Shown: piece by piece, positions 35,165-44,770 of the stretch
Layout of the letters: every line of letters begins with the position of its first letter
Position numbering within the stretch: the first letter of the stretch is position 1
Assembly (NCBI GenBank): GCA_036961355.1
Contig: JBALVL010000005.1
Span: forward strand, 62,001 to 126,000
Direction: 5' to 3'
DNA: 64,000 nucleotides
From: Motiliproteus sp036961355
GTDB lineage: Bacteria > Pseudomonadota > Gammaproteobacteria > Pseudomonadales > Balneatricaceae
The notes under the pieces: generated by a model
Database searches by the model: none
The model's input: only the letters and a program-made list of their open reading frames with translations
Told to the model about the DNA's origin: nothing
Made by a program: the position numbers and the translations under genes

Positions 35165-36283
35165 TCACTCCAACACCGCCACCGATTTGATCTGCAGCCA
35201 CACCGGGCTGCCCGGCGCTAACTGCATCGCTGCTGCAGAACGGGCAGTGAGCCGGGCTAGCAGCGAGGTTGCCGTCACAGCGGTATCCGCGCCCGCCTCA
35301 GCCCGCACCAGCACCACTGCCGGATGGTCGTTACTGACAATCTCGCGCACCTGAGCTGGCAGTAGGTTTTGAATACTTTGATCGTGATGCGGTTGCTGCG
35401 CTAGGCTGACATCACGAGCCAGCACCCGTAGTCGCACCGCTTTACCCAGCGCCAAGCCGCTATCTTTGACCCAGATGCTGCCGCCGTCGAACTCGGCCCG
35501 CGCTAGATGCCAATCGCTGTCTTTCTCGGCGATTGTAGCGTTGATCACCACTCCGGCATCTTCATCCTGACGGATCGGCAGATCGAGCCGCGCCAAGGTT
35601 TCGGTCAGCGCTCCGCTAGCCAACGCCCGCCCCTTCTCCAAGACCACCAGATGGTCGGCCAGCCGCGCCACTTCGTCGAGCGCATGGGTAACGTAGAGCA
35701 CCGGGATCGATAGTTTTTCGTGCAGCTGCTCCAGATAGGGAAGGATTTCACGCTTACTCTTCAGATCCAGAGCCGATAGCGGTTCATCCATCAACAACAG
35801 CTCAGGGCTGGTCAGCAGCGCCCGACCGATCGCAACCCGCTGGCGTTCGCCACCCGACAACGTATCGGGCGAGCGTTCCAACAGCGGCTCTAACCCCAAC
35901 CACTCGACCGCCTGGGAGAATTCGATCTTGCGTGATGCGGGATCAATTCGACGATAACCGTATTCCAAATTACGCCGTACCGACAGGTGCGGAAACAGGC
36001 TGGCTTCCTGAAACACGTAGGCCAATGGCCGCTGGTGGACCGGCAAGAACTGCCCTGCGTCTTGCCAGCATTGACCATTAACACTAAGCCGGCCATCCAC
36101 CTGTTCCAACCCCGCGATGCAGCGTAGCAGCGAGGTCTTACCCGAGCCGGAATGACCGAACAGGGCGGTAATACCGCGCGCGGGCAGTTGCAGCTCGACA
36201 TCCAGGTTAAAGTCGCCAAAAGCGGTGCGAAATTGCAGCTCGATCGGTAAGGGATCGGTGCCGTGCGATTCAACCGGACTCAT
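35165..36283 (-). CDS. modC: Molybdate ABC transporter ATP-binding protein
   Basis: 372 residues. Walker A GHSGSGKTS, signature LSGGERQRVAIGRALL, Walker B LLLMDEPLSALD, switch His in YVTHALDEVAR; a C-terminal MOP/TOBE domain (about 300-372: LPAQVREIVSNDHPAVVLVR) binds oxyanion. This domain layout is specific for ModC. Its ATG overlaps the modB stop by four bases (ATGA). Third gene of modABC. Confidence 0.95.
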   Translation of the reverse strand: MSPVESHGTDPLPIELQFRTAFGDFNLDVELQLPARGITALFGHSGSGKTSLLRCIAGLEQVDGRLSVNGQCWQDAGQFLPVHQRPLAYVFQEASLFPHLSVRRNLEYGYRRIDPASRKIEFSQAVEWLGLEPLLERSPDTLSGGERQRVAIGRALLTSPELLLMDEPLSALDLKSKREILPYLEQLHEKLSIPVLYVTHALDEVARLADHLVVLEKGRALASGALTETLARLDLPIRQDEDAGVVINATIAEKDSDWHLARAEFDGGSIWVKDSGLALGKAVRLRVLARDVSLAQQPHHDQSIQNLLPAQVREIVSNDHPAVVLVRAEAGADTAVTATSLLARLTARSAAAMQLAPGSPVWLQIKSVAVLE

Positions 36284-36969
36284 CGACGCCCCCCCCTATT
36301 CAGACGGCCGTTGAGCCGACCGTTAACTAGGTACAGCGTCAGCACCACCACGAAGGCGAACGCCAGCATGCCGCCGGAAAGCAGATGCGCCTGCTCGTAG
36401 TTAAGGGTTTCGACATGGTCGTACAGCGCCACCGACAGCACCTTAGTTTCACCGGGAATGTTGCCGCCGATCATCAGCACCACACCGAATTCTCCGACAG
36501 TATGGGCAAAACCCAACACTGAGGCGGTCAGAAAGCCGGGCCGGGCCAGCGGCAAGGCGACACTAAAAAAACGATCCAACGGTGAGGCGCGCAACGTCGA
36601 GGCAACCTCCAGCATCCGGTCCCCCAGCGCCTCAAAAGCGTTGTGTAGCGGCTGCACCACAAACGGCAGCGAGTAGATCACCGAAGCCACCACCAGGCCG
36701 GGAAAAGTAAACGGTAACGTGCCCAGACCAAGGCTGTCGGTCAACTGGCCCACAGGGCCATTGGGACCGAGCAGCAGCAATAGATAAAACCCCAGCACTG
36801 TCGGAGGCAACACCAACGGCAACGCCACCAGCGCAGCAACAGGCTGCTTCGACCAATGCCGAGTGCGCGCCAGCCACCACGCGATCGGAGTGCCGACCAG
36901 TAGCAGAATCAGGGTCGTGACACTGGCCAGCTTGAGGGTCAGGAACACTGGCTCCCAATCAAAGTCCAT
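36280..36969 (-). CDS. modB: Molybdate ABC transporter permease
   Basis: 229 residues, about five helices, with the ModB motifs TPIAWWLARTRHWSKQP, LPLVLPPTVLGFYLL, NGPVGQL and the EAA loop VASTLRASPLDRFFSVALPLARPG followed by AHTVGEFGVVLMIGGNIPGET. Inner-membrane channel of the molybdate importer. It lies 53 bases after modA. Confidence 0.95.
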   Translation of the reverse strand: MDFDWEPVFLTLKLASVTTLILLLVGTPIAWWLARTRHWSKQPVAALVALPLVLPPTVLGFYLLLLLGPNGPVGQLTDSLGLGTLPFTFPGLVVASVIYSLPFVVQPLHNAFEALGDRMLEVASTLRASPLDRFFSVALPLARPGFLTASVLGFAHTVGEFGVVLMIGGNIPGETKVLSVALYDHVETLNYEQAHLLSGGMLAFAFVVVLTLYLVNGRLNGRLNRGGRR

Positions 36970-37022
36970 GGATCAATTCCGGTAATAATTCCGTTAACAG
37001 GGCGTAACAGGCTGGCAGTGGT

Positions 37023-37817
37023 TTAGACATCGGTACCCTTATTTTTCGCATCGGTACCAGCATCATCCAACGGGTAACCAAAGTCGCTGATGATACGGCG
37101 ACCCTGTTCACCTTTCAGAAAATTTAGGAATTGCTGTGCCACCGGGTTATCGACGCCTCGATTGAGTAATACGGCCTGCTGCTCAATCGGATCGTAGTAG
37201 CTGGCTGGAATCATCCATGCAGTACCCGGCTTATTGGCAGAATTGGCGCGCCAACTGTGCAGTTGTGCGCGGGCGATAAAGCCGATATCGGCGTTACCGG
37301 TGGCGGTGAACTGAAAGGTTTGAGCGATCGAATCACCCTGTACCAATTTACTTCGCAGCGGCGACCACAGCTGCAACCGCTGCAAAACCTGTTGCGCCGC
37401 CAAGCCGTAGGGAGCGGTTTGCGGATTGGCCAATGCCAAACGTGCAAAGGTACCGGCGTGCAAAAGAGCCTCAGCATCGTCGAAACGCTGTGACTTAGCG
37501 CTCCACAACACCAACTGTCCCTTGGCGTAAGTAAAGCGTGAGTCGGCCACGGCTAACCCCTGCTCAATCGCGCGTTGCGGATGTTTACTGTCGGCGGCCA
37601 AATACAGTTCGAACGGTGCTCCGTTTTCGATCTGCGCATAGAGCTTACCGGTCGAGCCAAAGCTAACCCTGACCCTATGGCCGGTCTGCGCCTGAAACTG
37701 CTGCACCAGCGCCCGGCTAGCGCCGGTAAAATTAGCAGCAACCGCGATCAACAGCTGGCCAGCGGACGCCGAAGCGCTCAGCAACAGCAAGCAGGTGATC
37801 AAGATCAATTTGTACAT
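37023..37817 (-). CDS. modA: Periplasmic molybdate-binding protein
   Basis: 264 residues. Signal peptide MYKLILITCLLLLSASASAG, then QLLIAVAANFTGASRALVQQF, the typical ModA start, FGSTGKLYAQIENGAPFELYLAADS (oxyanion-binding Ser/Thr), and TGNADIGFIARAQL. First gene of modABC. Upstream, 37818-37880, is AT-rich (TATATA-like stretches that only loosely resemble a ModE box), so molybdate repression is possible but unproven. Supplies Mo for enzymes not in this window. Confidence 0.95.
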   Translation of the reverse strand: MYKLILITCLLLLSASASAGQLLIAVAANFTGASRALVQQFQAQTGHRVRVSFGSTGKLYAQIENGAPFELYLAADSKHPQRAIEQGLAVADSRFTYAKGQLVLWSAKSQRFDDAEALLHAGTFARLALANPQTAPYGLAAQQVLQRLQLWSPLRSKLVQGDSIAQTFQFTATGNADIGFIARAQLHSWRANSANKPGTAWMIPASYYDPIEQQAVLLNRGVDNPVAQQFLNFLKGEQGRRIISDFGYPLDDAGTDAKNKGTDV

Positions 37818-38010
37818 GTGAATTCCAACGTGGCGTTGCCCGTGACGTATAAATAAAGGCGAATATATAATGATGTATGGAGAACAACGAACAGAGTGGT
37901 CAGCTTATCACGTCGACAGCCGGGGGGAGAAAGAGGAGTAGCGCAAAGGGGGAGGGACGTGAACTGCAACATCGCGTCTTTATAAAAAATAGCGGGTGGA
38001 GGGTCTCGAT

Positions 38011-38051
38011 AATAAAAAACTCCGACAGGTCACGCCTGCGACCTGCCGGAG
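38011..38051 (-). terminator. Rho-independent terminator after the CoA-transferase genes
   Basis: Arms 38020-38031 and 38040-38051 (CTCCGACAGGTC with GACCTGCCGGAG, one mismatch) with an eight-base loop; in the minus direction the stem is followed by GTTTTTTATT. It lies 44 bases beyond the scoB stop codon. The gap 37818-38019 otherwise holds only the modA promoter region. Confidence 0.85.
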
Positions 38052-38094
38052 AAACAACAACAACCTAGAAAATCATATTGCGCAAAGAGCCTTC

Positions 38095-38751
38095 TTAAAA
38101 CTGCATCTCTGGAACGTGATCCGGAATCACCAATTCACCTTCGGTTAGCTTAACGATCTCTTCGACTGACACGCCCGGCGCACGCTCGAGCAGATGGAAC
38201 TTGCCATCCTTAATCTCGATAAAGGCCAGATCGGTCAACACCTTTTTAATACAGCTGGCACCGGTCAGCGGTAACGTACAGCGACTCAGCAGTTTCGATT
38301 CACCATGCTTGCTGGCGTGGGTCATGGTAACGATGATGTTATCGGCACCGGCGACCAGGTCCATCGCCCCCCCCATCCCTTTGATCAGCTTTCCCGGAAT
38401 CATGTAGGAGGCGATATTACCGGCGACATCGACTTCGAATGCCCCCAGAACGGTCAGGTCGACATGGCCGCCACGAATCATGGCGAAAGACTCAGCCGAT
38501 GAAAAAATGGAGGCGCCAGTGGCAGCCGTCACCGTCTGCTTGCCGGCATTGATCATATCCGCGTCGATTGTGGCCTCGGTTGGGAAAGGCCCCATACCCA
38601 GCAAGCCGTTCTCGGACTGCAGCATCACTTCGATCCCTTCGGGAACGTAGTTGGCCACTAGGGTCGGAATACCGATGCCCAGATTGACATAAAAACCATC
38701 TTGCAGTTCACGAGCCACACGCTGGGCCAGTTGTTCACGATTTAGAGCCAT
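38095..38751 (-). CDS. scoB: 3-oxoacid CoA-transferase subunit B
   Basis: 218 residues. The catalytic Glu is in QSENGLLGMGPFP; LGIGIPTLVANYVPEG and the C-terminal LTEGELVIPDHVPEMQF are typical. With subunit A it moves CoA between succinyl-CoA (or acetyl-CoA) and 3-oxoacids such as acetoacetate. It follows scoA with a three-base gap. The exact acid (acetoacetate or 3-oxoadipate) cannot be decided; no aromatic ring-cleavage or thiolase genes are nearby. Confidence 0.93.
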   Translation of the reverse strand: MALNREQLAQRVARELQDGFYVNLGIGIPTLVANYVPEGIEVMLQSENGLLGMGPFPTEATIDADMINAGKQTVTAATGASIFSSAESFAMIRGGHVDLTVLGAFEVDVAGNIASYMIPGKLIKGMGGAMDLVAGADNIIVTMTHASKHGESKLLSRCTLPLTGASCIKKVLTDLAFIEIKDGKFHLLERAPGVSVEEIVKLTEGELVIPDHVPEMQF

Positions 38752-38754
38752 GAC

Positions 38755-39465
38755 TTACCCCTCCCCTTCGGTGCGCACGGTGCGCTGCTCGATACGTTTC
38801 TCGAAAGTGCCCTGAATCAGTCGGTCAACATAGATACCAGGGGTGTGGATCTGGGCCGGATCCAGCTCGCCCGGCTCGACAATCTCTTCAACCTCCATCA
38901 CGGTGATCTTGCCCGCAGTCGCGGCCATTGGGTTAAAGTTCATTGCAGTGTGACGATAGATGGCGTTGCCGTAACGATCGGCTTTCCAGGCTTTGACGAT
39001 CGCGAAATCGCCTTTGATCGACTCTTCCAAAATGTAGTTCCGGCCGTCGTACTCCTTCACCTCTTTGCCCTCTCCAACCGCAGTACCGTAACCGGTAGCG
39101 GTATAGAAAGCGGGGATGCCAGCACCGGCGGCGCGCATCTTCTCGGCCAGAGTTCCTTGCGGTGTCAGTTCAACTTCGAGCCGGCCGTCGAGCAACTGCT
39201 CCATAAACAATTTATTTTCGCCAACGTAGGAGGCGACCATTTTCTTGATCTGCTGGTCTTCCAGCAACACACCCAGACCAAAACCATCGACGCCGGCATT
39301 GTTGGAGACCACGGTTAAACCGCTAGTCCCTTTACGCTTGATCTCGTTGATCAGGTTTTCAGGGATACCACACAGGCCAAAACCGCCGGCAATCACGGTC
39401 ATGCCATCTTCCAGGCCAGCCATCGCCTCTTCGTAACTGCTTACCACCTTGTCAAAACCGGACAT
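38755..39465 (-). CDS. scoA: 3-oxoacid CoA-transferase subunit A
   Basis: 236 residues beginning MSGFDKVVSSYEEAMAGLEDG, with the CoA-binding GGFGLCGIPENLI, SNNAGVDGFGLGVLL and GIPAFYTATGYGTAVGEGKE. Subunit A of the heteromeric class I CoA-transferase. First gene of the scoAB pair; divergent from a LysR regulator with 194 bases between. Confidence 0.93.
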   Translation of the reverse strand: MSGFDKVVSSYEEAMAGLEDGMTVIAGGFGLCGIPENLINEIKRKGTSGLTVVSNNAGVDGFGLGVLLEDQQIKKMVASYVGENKLFMEQLLDGRLEVELTPQGTLAEKMRAAGAGIPAFYTATGYGTAVGEGKEVKEYDGRNYILEESIKGDFAIVKAWKADRYGNAIYRHTAMNFNPMAATAGKITVMEVEEIVEPGELDPAQIHTPGIYVDRLIQGTFEKRIEQRTVRTEGEG

Positions 39466-39659
39466 TCGGTTTGCTCCTTTGTTGTTGTATTGACCGAGAC
39501 TGTTGTATTCACCAGAAGTGTTGCGCTAATCCTACTTCAGATTCCGCTATCCCACCGTTATGGCAGATATCAGACCTACAGCATCGGATAATTGCTATGA
39601 TTTAACAAATTTAAAATTTTAGCCAATTCATTTGTTTTTTTAATAAAGAGATTCTATTC

Positions 39660-40580
39660 ATGAATGTCTCCGTCAAACAACTGCGCGCCTTTATCGCGGT
39701 GGCGCAAACCCTCAGCTTCACCGAAGCCTGCTCCCAGGTGCACCTGTCGCAGCCGGCACTGAGTATCTCCATCAAGAATTTGGAACAGGCGGTCGGCGGC
39801 AATTTGCTGGTTCGGTCGACCCGAATTCTGGCACTAACCCCCGAAGGAGCACAGTTTTTACCAGTGGCTGTTCGCTTGCTGGCCGATTGGGACGGCGCGC
39901 TCAACGATCTGCATAATTTGTTTGCTCTGCAGCGTGGCCAGTTGAGTATTGCGGCAATGCCGTCATTCGCCAGCCATCAGCTACCGGCAGTACTGGCGCA
40001 ATACCGTCAGCGTCACCCGGCGGTCAATATTCGTGTGCAGGATGTGGTCGCCGAACAAGTGGTCGAGATGGTCAACAGTGGCCGGGTAGAGTTGGGGATC
40101 GCATTCGAAATTGACAGTGCAGGGCATAACGACAGCGATTCCGACCTTATCTTTGAGCCGCTGTTCGATGACCCCTTTGTCGCGGTGTTACCACCCCAGC
40201 ATTCGCTCTTACAACACTCTCAGCTGAGTTGGTCGATGATCGCCGAGATGCCGTTTTTGGCCTTGCAGCAACCTTCATTGATACGGCAACTGGTATTGGA
40301 CATCAGCGCCGAAAAAGGGCTGGAGTTCAATATCGAGTTCGAGTCACATCAGCTGGTTACCATCATCCGAATGGTGACCTGCGGACTCGGTGTCAGCATC
40401 GTGCCGTCGCTGTGTATTCCGCAGATTGAACAGCAAGGCGCCGAATGGCGACCGTTGCACCAGCCCGAACTGCAGCGTACCGTCGGCATCTATCGCCGGC
40501 GTCGTTACCCGTTGTCTTCAGCCGCTGCAGCGATGGTTCCGGTGCTCAAGCAACTGCTCAGCGCAGCAGTTCGCCCATAA
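39660..40580 (+). CDS. LysR family transcriptional regulator
   Basis: 306 residues. MNVSVKQLRAFIAVAQTLSF and ACSQVHLSQPALSISIKNLE form the LysR helix-turn-helix; the effector domain follows, with MVTCGLGVSIVPSLC near the end. It diverges from scoAB and so probably controls that pair. The shared region is AT-rich next to the LysR gene (AAATTT repeats near 39608-39620), with no convincing T-N11-A palindrome that I can single out. Effector unknown. Confidence 0.92.
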   Translation: MNVSVKQLRAFIAVAQTLSFTEACSQVHLSQPALSISIKNLEQAVGGNLLVRSTRILALTPEGAQFLPVAVRLLADWDGALNDLHNLFALQRGQLSIAAMPSFASHQLPAVLAQYRQRHPAVNIRVQDVVAEQVVEMVNSGRVELGIAFEIDSAGHNDSDSDLIFEPLFDDPFVAVLPPQHSLLQHSQLSWSMIAEMPFLALQQPSLIRQLVLDISAEKGLEFNIEFESHQLVTIIRMVTCGLGVSIVPSLCIPQIEQQGAEWRPLHQPELQRTVGIYRRRRYPLSSAAAAMVPVLKQLLSAAVRP

Positions 40581-41139
40581 CTTTCACGTCCAAGAACGCT
40601 CAACAACAGCCCCTTGCCGTAGGCTGCCAGTACTAAAACGATGCCGGTGATAAAGCGCGTCATCGTCATCAAAAAACAGCTCAAACCTTTCGTTACATAA
40701 TGTTGATACTGTTTTAGACATATGGACGGTAGCTGTCATCCCGTTGCAACGTTAGAATCTCCCCTGTTGTCGTCCGGACAAAAACCCGATTGCACGTTTC
40801 TCACCACTCGATGGGGCATCACCAGACCTTCGTTGAGAGGGCAAAAATCGGCAAACCGGATGCAACTCCTGATTTTTTCGCTTAGAGCGGATCGCAGGCA
40901 ACGGAATCGTCTAACCCATGTACCTCACCGGGCATTATTGCTTAGTAGAGCGCGCCGATTAGAGCGCCAGGGGCGACTGTACAACCTAAACAGCGGTGTA
41001 ACTCGGTGACCGCAACGTTTCCAACCAATCCTTTATCAATGGTTTGGGAAACGTCGTCGCCCCACCTCTTCCTCTGTTTGCCGTTTTTGTCTGCGCGTCT
41101 GGTCAATGGCTTTTTGACTTGATGAATAGGTAGGCTGTC
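40581..41139. other. 559-base leader/intergenic region before the oxidoreductase operon
   Basis: No credible gene is seen. One structure stands out: ACGTTTCCAACCA (41015-41027) pairs with 41040-41054 (TGGTT, two bulged bases, GGAAACGT) around a 12-base loop, ending about 85 bases before the operon start. The ATG-rich open stretch at 40722-41009 has unremarkable composition and no recognisable domain. Promoter elements cannot be placed with confidence. Confidence 0.45.
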
Positions 41140-42927
41140 TTGAAAGAAACCGATGTCCAATCCCCCGACTACTTTCATAAAGTAGTTAATTGCCAGTATG
41201 CGTGTCCGGCACATACTCCCGTTCCCGAATATATCCGACTCATCGCCGAAGGCCGCTACACCGATGCCTACATGGTGAACTGGAAATCCAACGTCTTTCC
41301 CGGCATTCTTGGCCGCGTTTGTGACCGCCCCTGCGAGCCGGCATGTCGCCGAGGCCGGGTCGAAGAGACGCCGGTGGCGATCTGCCGACTAAAGCGCATC
41401 GCGGCTGATAAGAAAGAGGATATACAGCCCTACCTGCCGTCAATTCCAGAGACTAAGAACGGCAAGCATATCGCCTTGATCGGCGGCGGCCCGGCATCAC
41501 TGACCGTTGCCCGCGACCTACTGCCCCACGGTTACGAGATCACTCTGTTCGACCGTGAAGCCAAGGCCGGCGGTATGATCCGCAGCCAGATCCCCAGCTT
41601 CCGCTTGCCCGAGACAGTACTCGACGAAGAGGTCGATTTGGTACTGGAGATGGGCGTTAACACCCGTTTTGGTATGGATGTCACCAGCCTCAAGGCGGTA
41701 CTGGACGAATCATTCGACGCGGTCTTTATCGGCACGGGCGCACCGACCGGACGTGATATCAACATTCCTGGGCGTGACGCGGCCGGCGATAAAGCCGTTA
41801 TCGGTATCAACTGGTTGGCCGGAGTAGCATTCGAACACATCAAAAAATCACCCAATAAAGTGATCGTACTGGGCGGCGGCAACACCGCGATGGACTGCTG
41901 CCGTACCGCGCTGCGACTTGGCGCCAGCGACGTCAACGTGGTGGTTCGTTCCAGCTTTGAAGATATGAAAGCCTCGCCGTGGGAGAAAGACGACGCGCTG
42001 GCCGAAGGGATTAGTTTCGTTAACCACCATGTCCCCAAAGAGTACGTCATCACCGACGGTAAGCTAACCGGCATGTTGTTTGACGTGGTCGAGTCGGTTT
42101 ACGACGATAGCGGTAAGCGCAGCCTGGTCCCTACCGGTCAGAAACCGGTACTGATCGAGTGCGACGAAGTGCTGGTTGCAATCGGCCAAGACGCGACTTT
42201 CCCATGGATCGAACGCGATCTCGACATTGAATTCGATAAGTGGGGGCTGCCGGTCCTCAACAAAGAGTCACTGCAATCAAGCCGTGCCGATGTGTTCTTC
42301 GGTGGCGATGCCGCCTTCGGACCGGAAAACGTCATCACCGCTGTCGCCCACGGTCATCAGGCGGCGATCTCGATCGACCTGTTCTGCCAAAGCAAAGATC
42401 TGCAAACCGAGCGCCCCGCCGAAGGCTACGAGTTGATCAGCCAAAAAATGGGCGTACACGAGTGGAGCTACCAAAACGCGGTCTCCAACGATGCCCGTCA
42501 GGCGGTGCCGCACATGGAGACCGGCCAGGCGATCAAGGACCGCAAGGCCGAGGTCGAACTTGGCTTTGACGAGCAACAGGCGCTCAACGAAGCGTTGCGC
42601 TGCCTCAGCTGCGATGTCCACACCGTATTCGACGCCAAGCGCTGTATCGAGTGCGGTGCCTGCGACGATGTCTGCCCGATGGACTGTATCAACTTCATCG
42701 ACAACGGTGACGAAACCGACCTACGCAGTCGGCTGCGGGTTCCGTCACCCGACGGCAGCGAAGAGCTGTACGTCTCCGACGACCTCAAGACCGGTCAGGT
42801 GATGATCAAGGATGAAGACGTCTGTCTTCACTGCGGTCTGTGTGCCGAGCGCTGTCCCACCGGAGCCTGGGACATGCAGAAATTCATCCTCAATCAAGGG
42901 CAGGTTGCAACCGATGCAAAAGCTTAA
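41140..42927 (+). CDS. GltD-like NAD(P)H/FAD oxidoreductase with 4Fe-4S domains, partner of KorAB
   Basis: 595 residues. An N-terminal cluster domain (CQYACP at 18-23, then CDRPCEPACRRG) is followed by FAD binding (GGGPASLTVA, about 113), NADPH binding (LGGGNTAMDCCR, about 247), the second FAD motif with FFGGDAAFG, and a C-terminal di-cluster ferredoxin domain (CIECGACDDVCPMDC, about 502; CLHCGLCAERCP, about 562). It resembles the small subunit of glutamate synthase with an added ferredoxin, and could move electrons between KorAB and NAD(P). TTG start with GGTAGG upstream; no ATG is available. Overlaps korA by 14 bases. Confidence 0.9.
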   Translation: MKETDVQSPDYFHKVVNCQYACPAHTPVPEYIRLIAEGRYTDAYMVNWKSNVFPGILGRVCDRPCEPACRRGRVEETPVAICRLKRIAADKKEDIQPYLPSIPETKNGKHIALIGGGPASLTVARDLLPHGYEITLFDREAKAGGMIRSQIPSFRLPETVLDEEVDLVLEMGVNTRFGMDVTSLKAVLDESFDAVFIGTGAPTGRDINIPGRDAAGDKAVIGINWLAGVAFEHIKKSPNKVIVLGGGNTAMDCCRTALRLGASDVNVVVRSSFEDMKASPWEKDDALAEGISFVNHHVPKEYVITDGKLTGMLFDVVESVYDDSGKRSLVPTGQKPVLIECDEVLVAIGQDATFPWIERDLDIEFDKWGLPVLNKESLQSSRADVFFGGDAAFGPENVITAVAHGHQAAISIDLFCQSKDLQTERPAEGYELISQKMGVHEWSYQNAVSNDARQAVPHMETGQAIKDRKAEVELGFDEQQALNEALRCLSCDVHTVFDAKRCIECGACDDVCPMDCINFIDNGDETDLRSRLRVPSPDGSEELYVSDDLKTGQVMIKDEDVCLHCGLCAERCPTGAWDMQKFILNQGQVATDAKA

Positions 42928-44764
42928 ATCAGTCAACGAATTTGTTATTCGGTTTGCCAACGTCAACGGTACCGGTTCGGCCAGTGCCAACCTACTGTTT
43001 GCCAAGTCGGTTTTCCGGATGGGGTTGCCCGTCAGCCCGCGTAACGAATTCCCCTCCAACATTCAGGGGATGCCGACCTTTTATGAAGTGCGGGTCAGCG
43101 AGAAAGGCTATCTGGGCCGTCGTGGCGGCGGTGCCGATATTGTGGTGGCGATGAACAGCCAGAGCCTGGCGCGCGATATGCGCAGCATCCTGCCCGGCGG
43201 CTACTTCCTGTACGACTGCACCAAGCCGATCGATCCCAAGCTGGTGCGTCAAGACGTCAACATGATCGGTATTCCGATCTCCGAAATCTGCCTGCGCGAA
43301 TATCAGGATCCACGGCAACGTCAGCTATTCAAGAACGTCATCTACGTCGGCGCGTTGGCGGCATTGCTCGATATCGAGTTCGAAGTGCTCAAAGGGCTGA
43401 TCAAAGACCAGTTCAAAGGTAAAGAGAAGCTGGTGATCCCCAATATCTACGCGCTGGAACTGGGCCATAAATACGCCTCGGCCAACTTCGAATGCCCGCT
43501 AGCCATCCGCGTCAAACGCAGCGACAAGGTCAACAACCACATCATGGTCGACGGCAACACCGCCGCCGGTCTCGGTGCGGTCTACGGTGGTGCCACCGTA
43601 TGCGGGTGGTACCCGATCACGCCGTCGACCTCGGTGGTAGAGAACTTTATGAAGTATGCCGAACGGCTGCGGATCGATCCGGCCAGCGGTAAGAAAAACT
43701 ACGCCGCCGTGCAAGCCGAAGATGAGCTTGCGGCGATCGGCATGGCGATCGGCGGTGCCTGGAACGGCGCCCGCTCGTTCACCGCCACCAGCGGCCCCGG
43801 TATCTCGCTGATGACCGAGTTTTTAGGGCTGGCTTACTTTGCCGAGCTACCAATTGTGCTGATCAACGTTCAACGCGCCGGCCCCTCGACCGGGATGCCG
43901 ACCCGTACCCAACAGCCCGATGTGCTGGCCTGCGCCTACGCCTCCCACGGCGACACCAAGCAGGTGATGGTATTCCCGGCGTCACCGAAAGAGTGTTTCG
44001 ACCTGACCGCTGAAGCGTTCGATCTGGCCGAACGGTTACAGACCCCGATCATTGTGATGAGTGATCTCGAGCTGGGGATGAACGACCACCTCAGCGAACC
44101 GATGGAGTGGGACGACGATACCCGCTACGATCGCGGAAAAGTGCTCAACGCCGAGCAACTCGACAAGCTCGAAAAGTTTGGTCGTTACCTTGATGTTGAC
44201 GGTGACGGCATCTGCTTCCGTACTTATCCCGGCACCCACCCAACCAAGGGTGCCTTCTTTACCCGCGGTACTTCGCGTGACCATTTCGCGGTTTACAGCG
44301 AGCTGGGCGACATCTACGTCGATAACGTCGACCGGCTGGAGCGTAAATTCGCTACCGCCGCCCAACTGCTGCCCAAACCGGAAATCATCCATCAGGGTAA
44401 GAAAAGCGCCAAGGCGGGATTAATCTACTTCGGCACCAGCACGTCGGCTACCTTAGAGGCGGTGGATCAACTGGCCGCCAAGGGGATCAAGGTCGATTGT
44501 TGCCGCATCAAGGCGTTCCCTTTTGCGCTGCAGATCGAGCAGTTCATCGATGATCACGAGCTGTTGTATGTGATCGAGCAGAACCGCGATGGCCAGATGC
44601 GCACGCTACTGATCAACGAGCTGGAGCAGGCACCGAAGAAGCTGATCAAAGTCGTTCACTACGACGGTCTGCCGATCACCGCCCGCTTTATCAGCGAATC
44701 GATCGAAGAGCACCAGCAGGGTACCGCTGGCAAGAAATCCCCCCTCACAGCGGCAAGCAGGTAA
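42914..44764 (+). CDS. korA: 2-oxoacid:acceptor oxidoreductase, fused gamma-alpha subunit
   Basis: 616 residues. The gamma domain is first (about 1-195; NVNGTGSASANLLFAKSVFRMG and GRRGGGADIVVAMN), then the alpha (pyrimidine-binding) domain from about 215 with VDGNTAAGLGAVYGGATVCG, GWYPITPSTSVVENF and TSGPGISLMTEFLG. This fusion is typical of KorA of actinobacteria and some proteobacteria. With KorB it makes a thiamine diphosphate enzyme turning a 2-oxoacid plus CoA into acyl-CoA, CO2 and reduced ferredoxin. 2-oxoglutarate is the likely but unproven substrate. ATG at 42914 is inside the end of the previous gene; an open extension from 42812 is out of family. Confidence 0.92.
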   Translation: MQKLKSVNEFVIRFANVNGTGSASANLLFAKSVFRMGLPVSPRNEFPSNIQGMPTFYEVRVSEKGYLGRRGGGADIVVAMNSQSLARDMRSILPGGYFLYDCTKPIDPKLVRQDVNMIGIPISEICLREYQDPRQRQLFKNVIYVGALAALLDIEFEVLKGLIKDQFKGKEKLVIPNIYALELGHKYASANFECPLAIRVKRSDKVNNHIMVDGNTAAGLGAVYGGATVCGWYPITPSTSVVENFMKYAERLRIDPASGKKNYAAVQAEDELAAIGMAIGGAWNGARSFTATSGPGISLMTEFLGLAYFAELPIVLINVQRAGPSTGMPTRTQQPDVLACAYASHGDTKQVMVFPASPKECFDLTAEAFDLAERLQTPIIVMSDLELGMNDHLSEPMEWDDDTRYDRGKVLNAEQLDKLEKFGRYLDVDGDGICFRTYPGTHPTKGAFFTRGTSRDHFAVYSELGDIYVDNVDRLERKFATAAQLLPKPEIIHQGKKSAKAGLIYFGTSTSATLEAVDQLAAKGIKVDCCRIKAFPFALQIEQFIDDHELLYVIEQNRDGQMRTLLINELEQAPKKLIKVVHYDGLPITARFISESIEEHQQGTAGKKSPLTAASR

Positions 44765-44770
44765 GTCGAC

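Noticed and set aside
37818..37880. ModE box before modA
   Set aside because: TTATATA and TATTTATA are present, but spacing and the flanking CG/GC bases of a ModE palindrome do not fit well; not listed as a site.
40722..41009. 95-codon plus-strand frame before the Kor operon
   Set aside because: No domain, no good ribosome site and Arg/Ser-rich composition typical of a chance frame; kept as intergenic.
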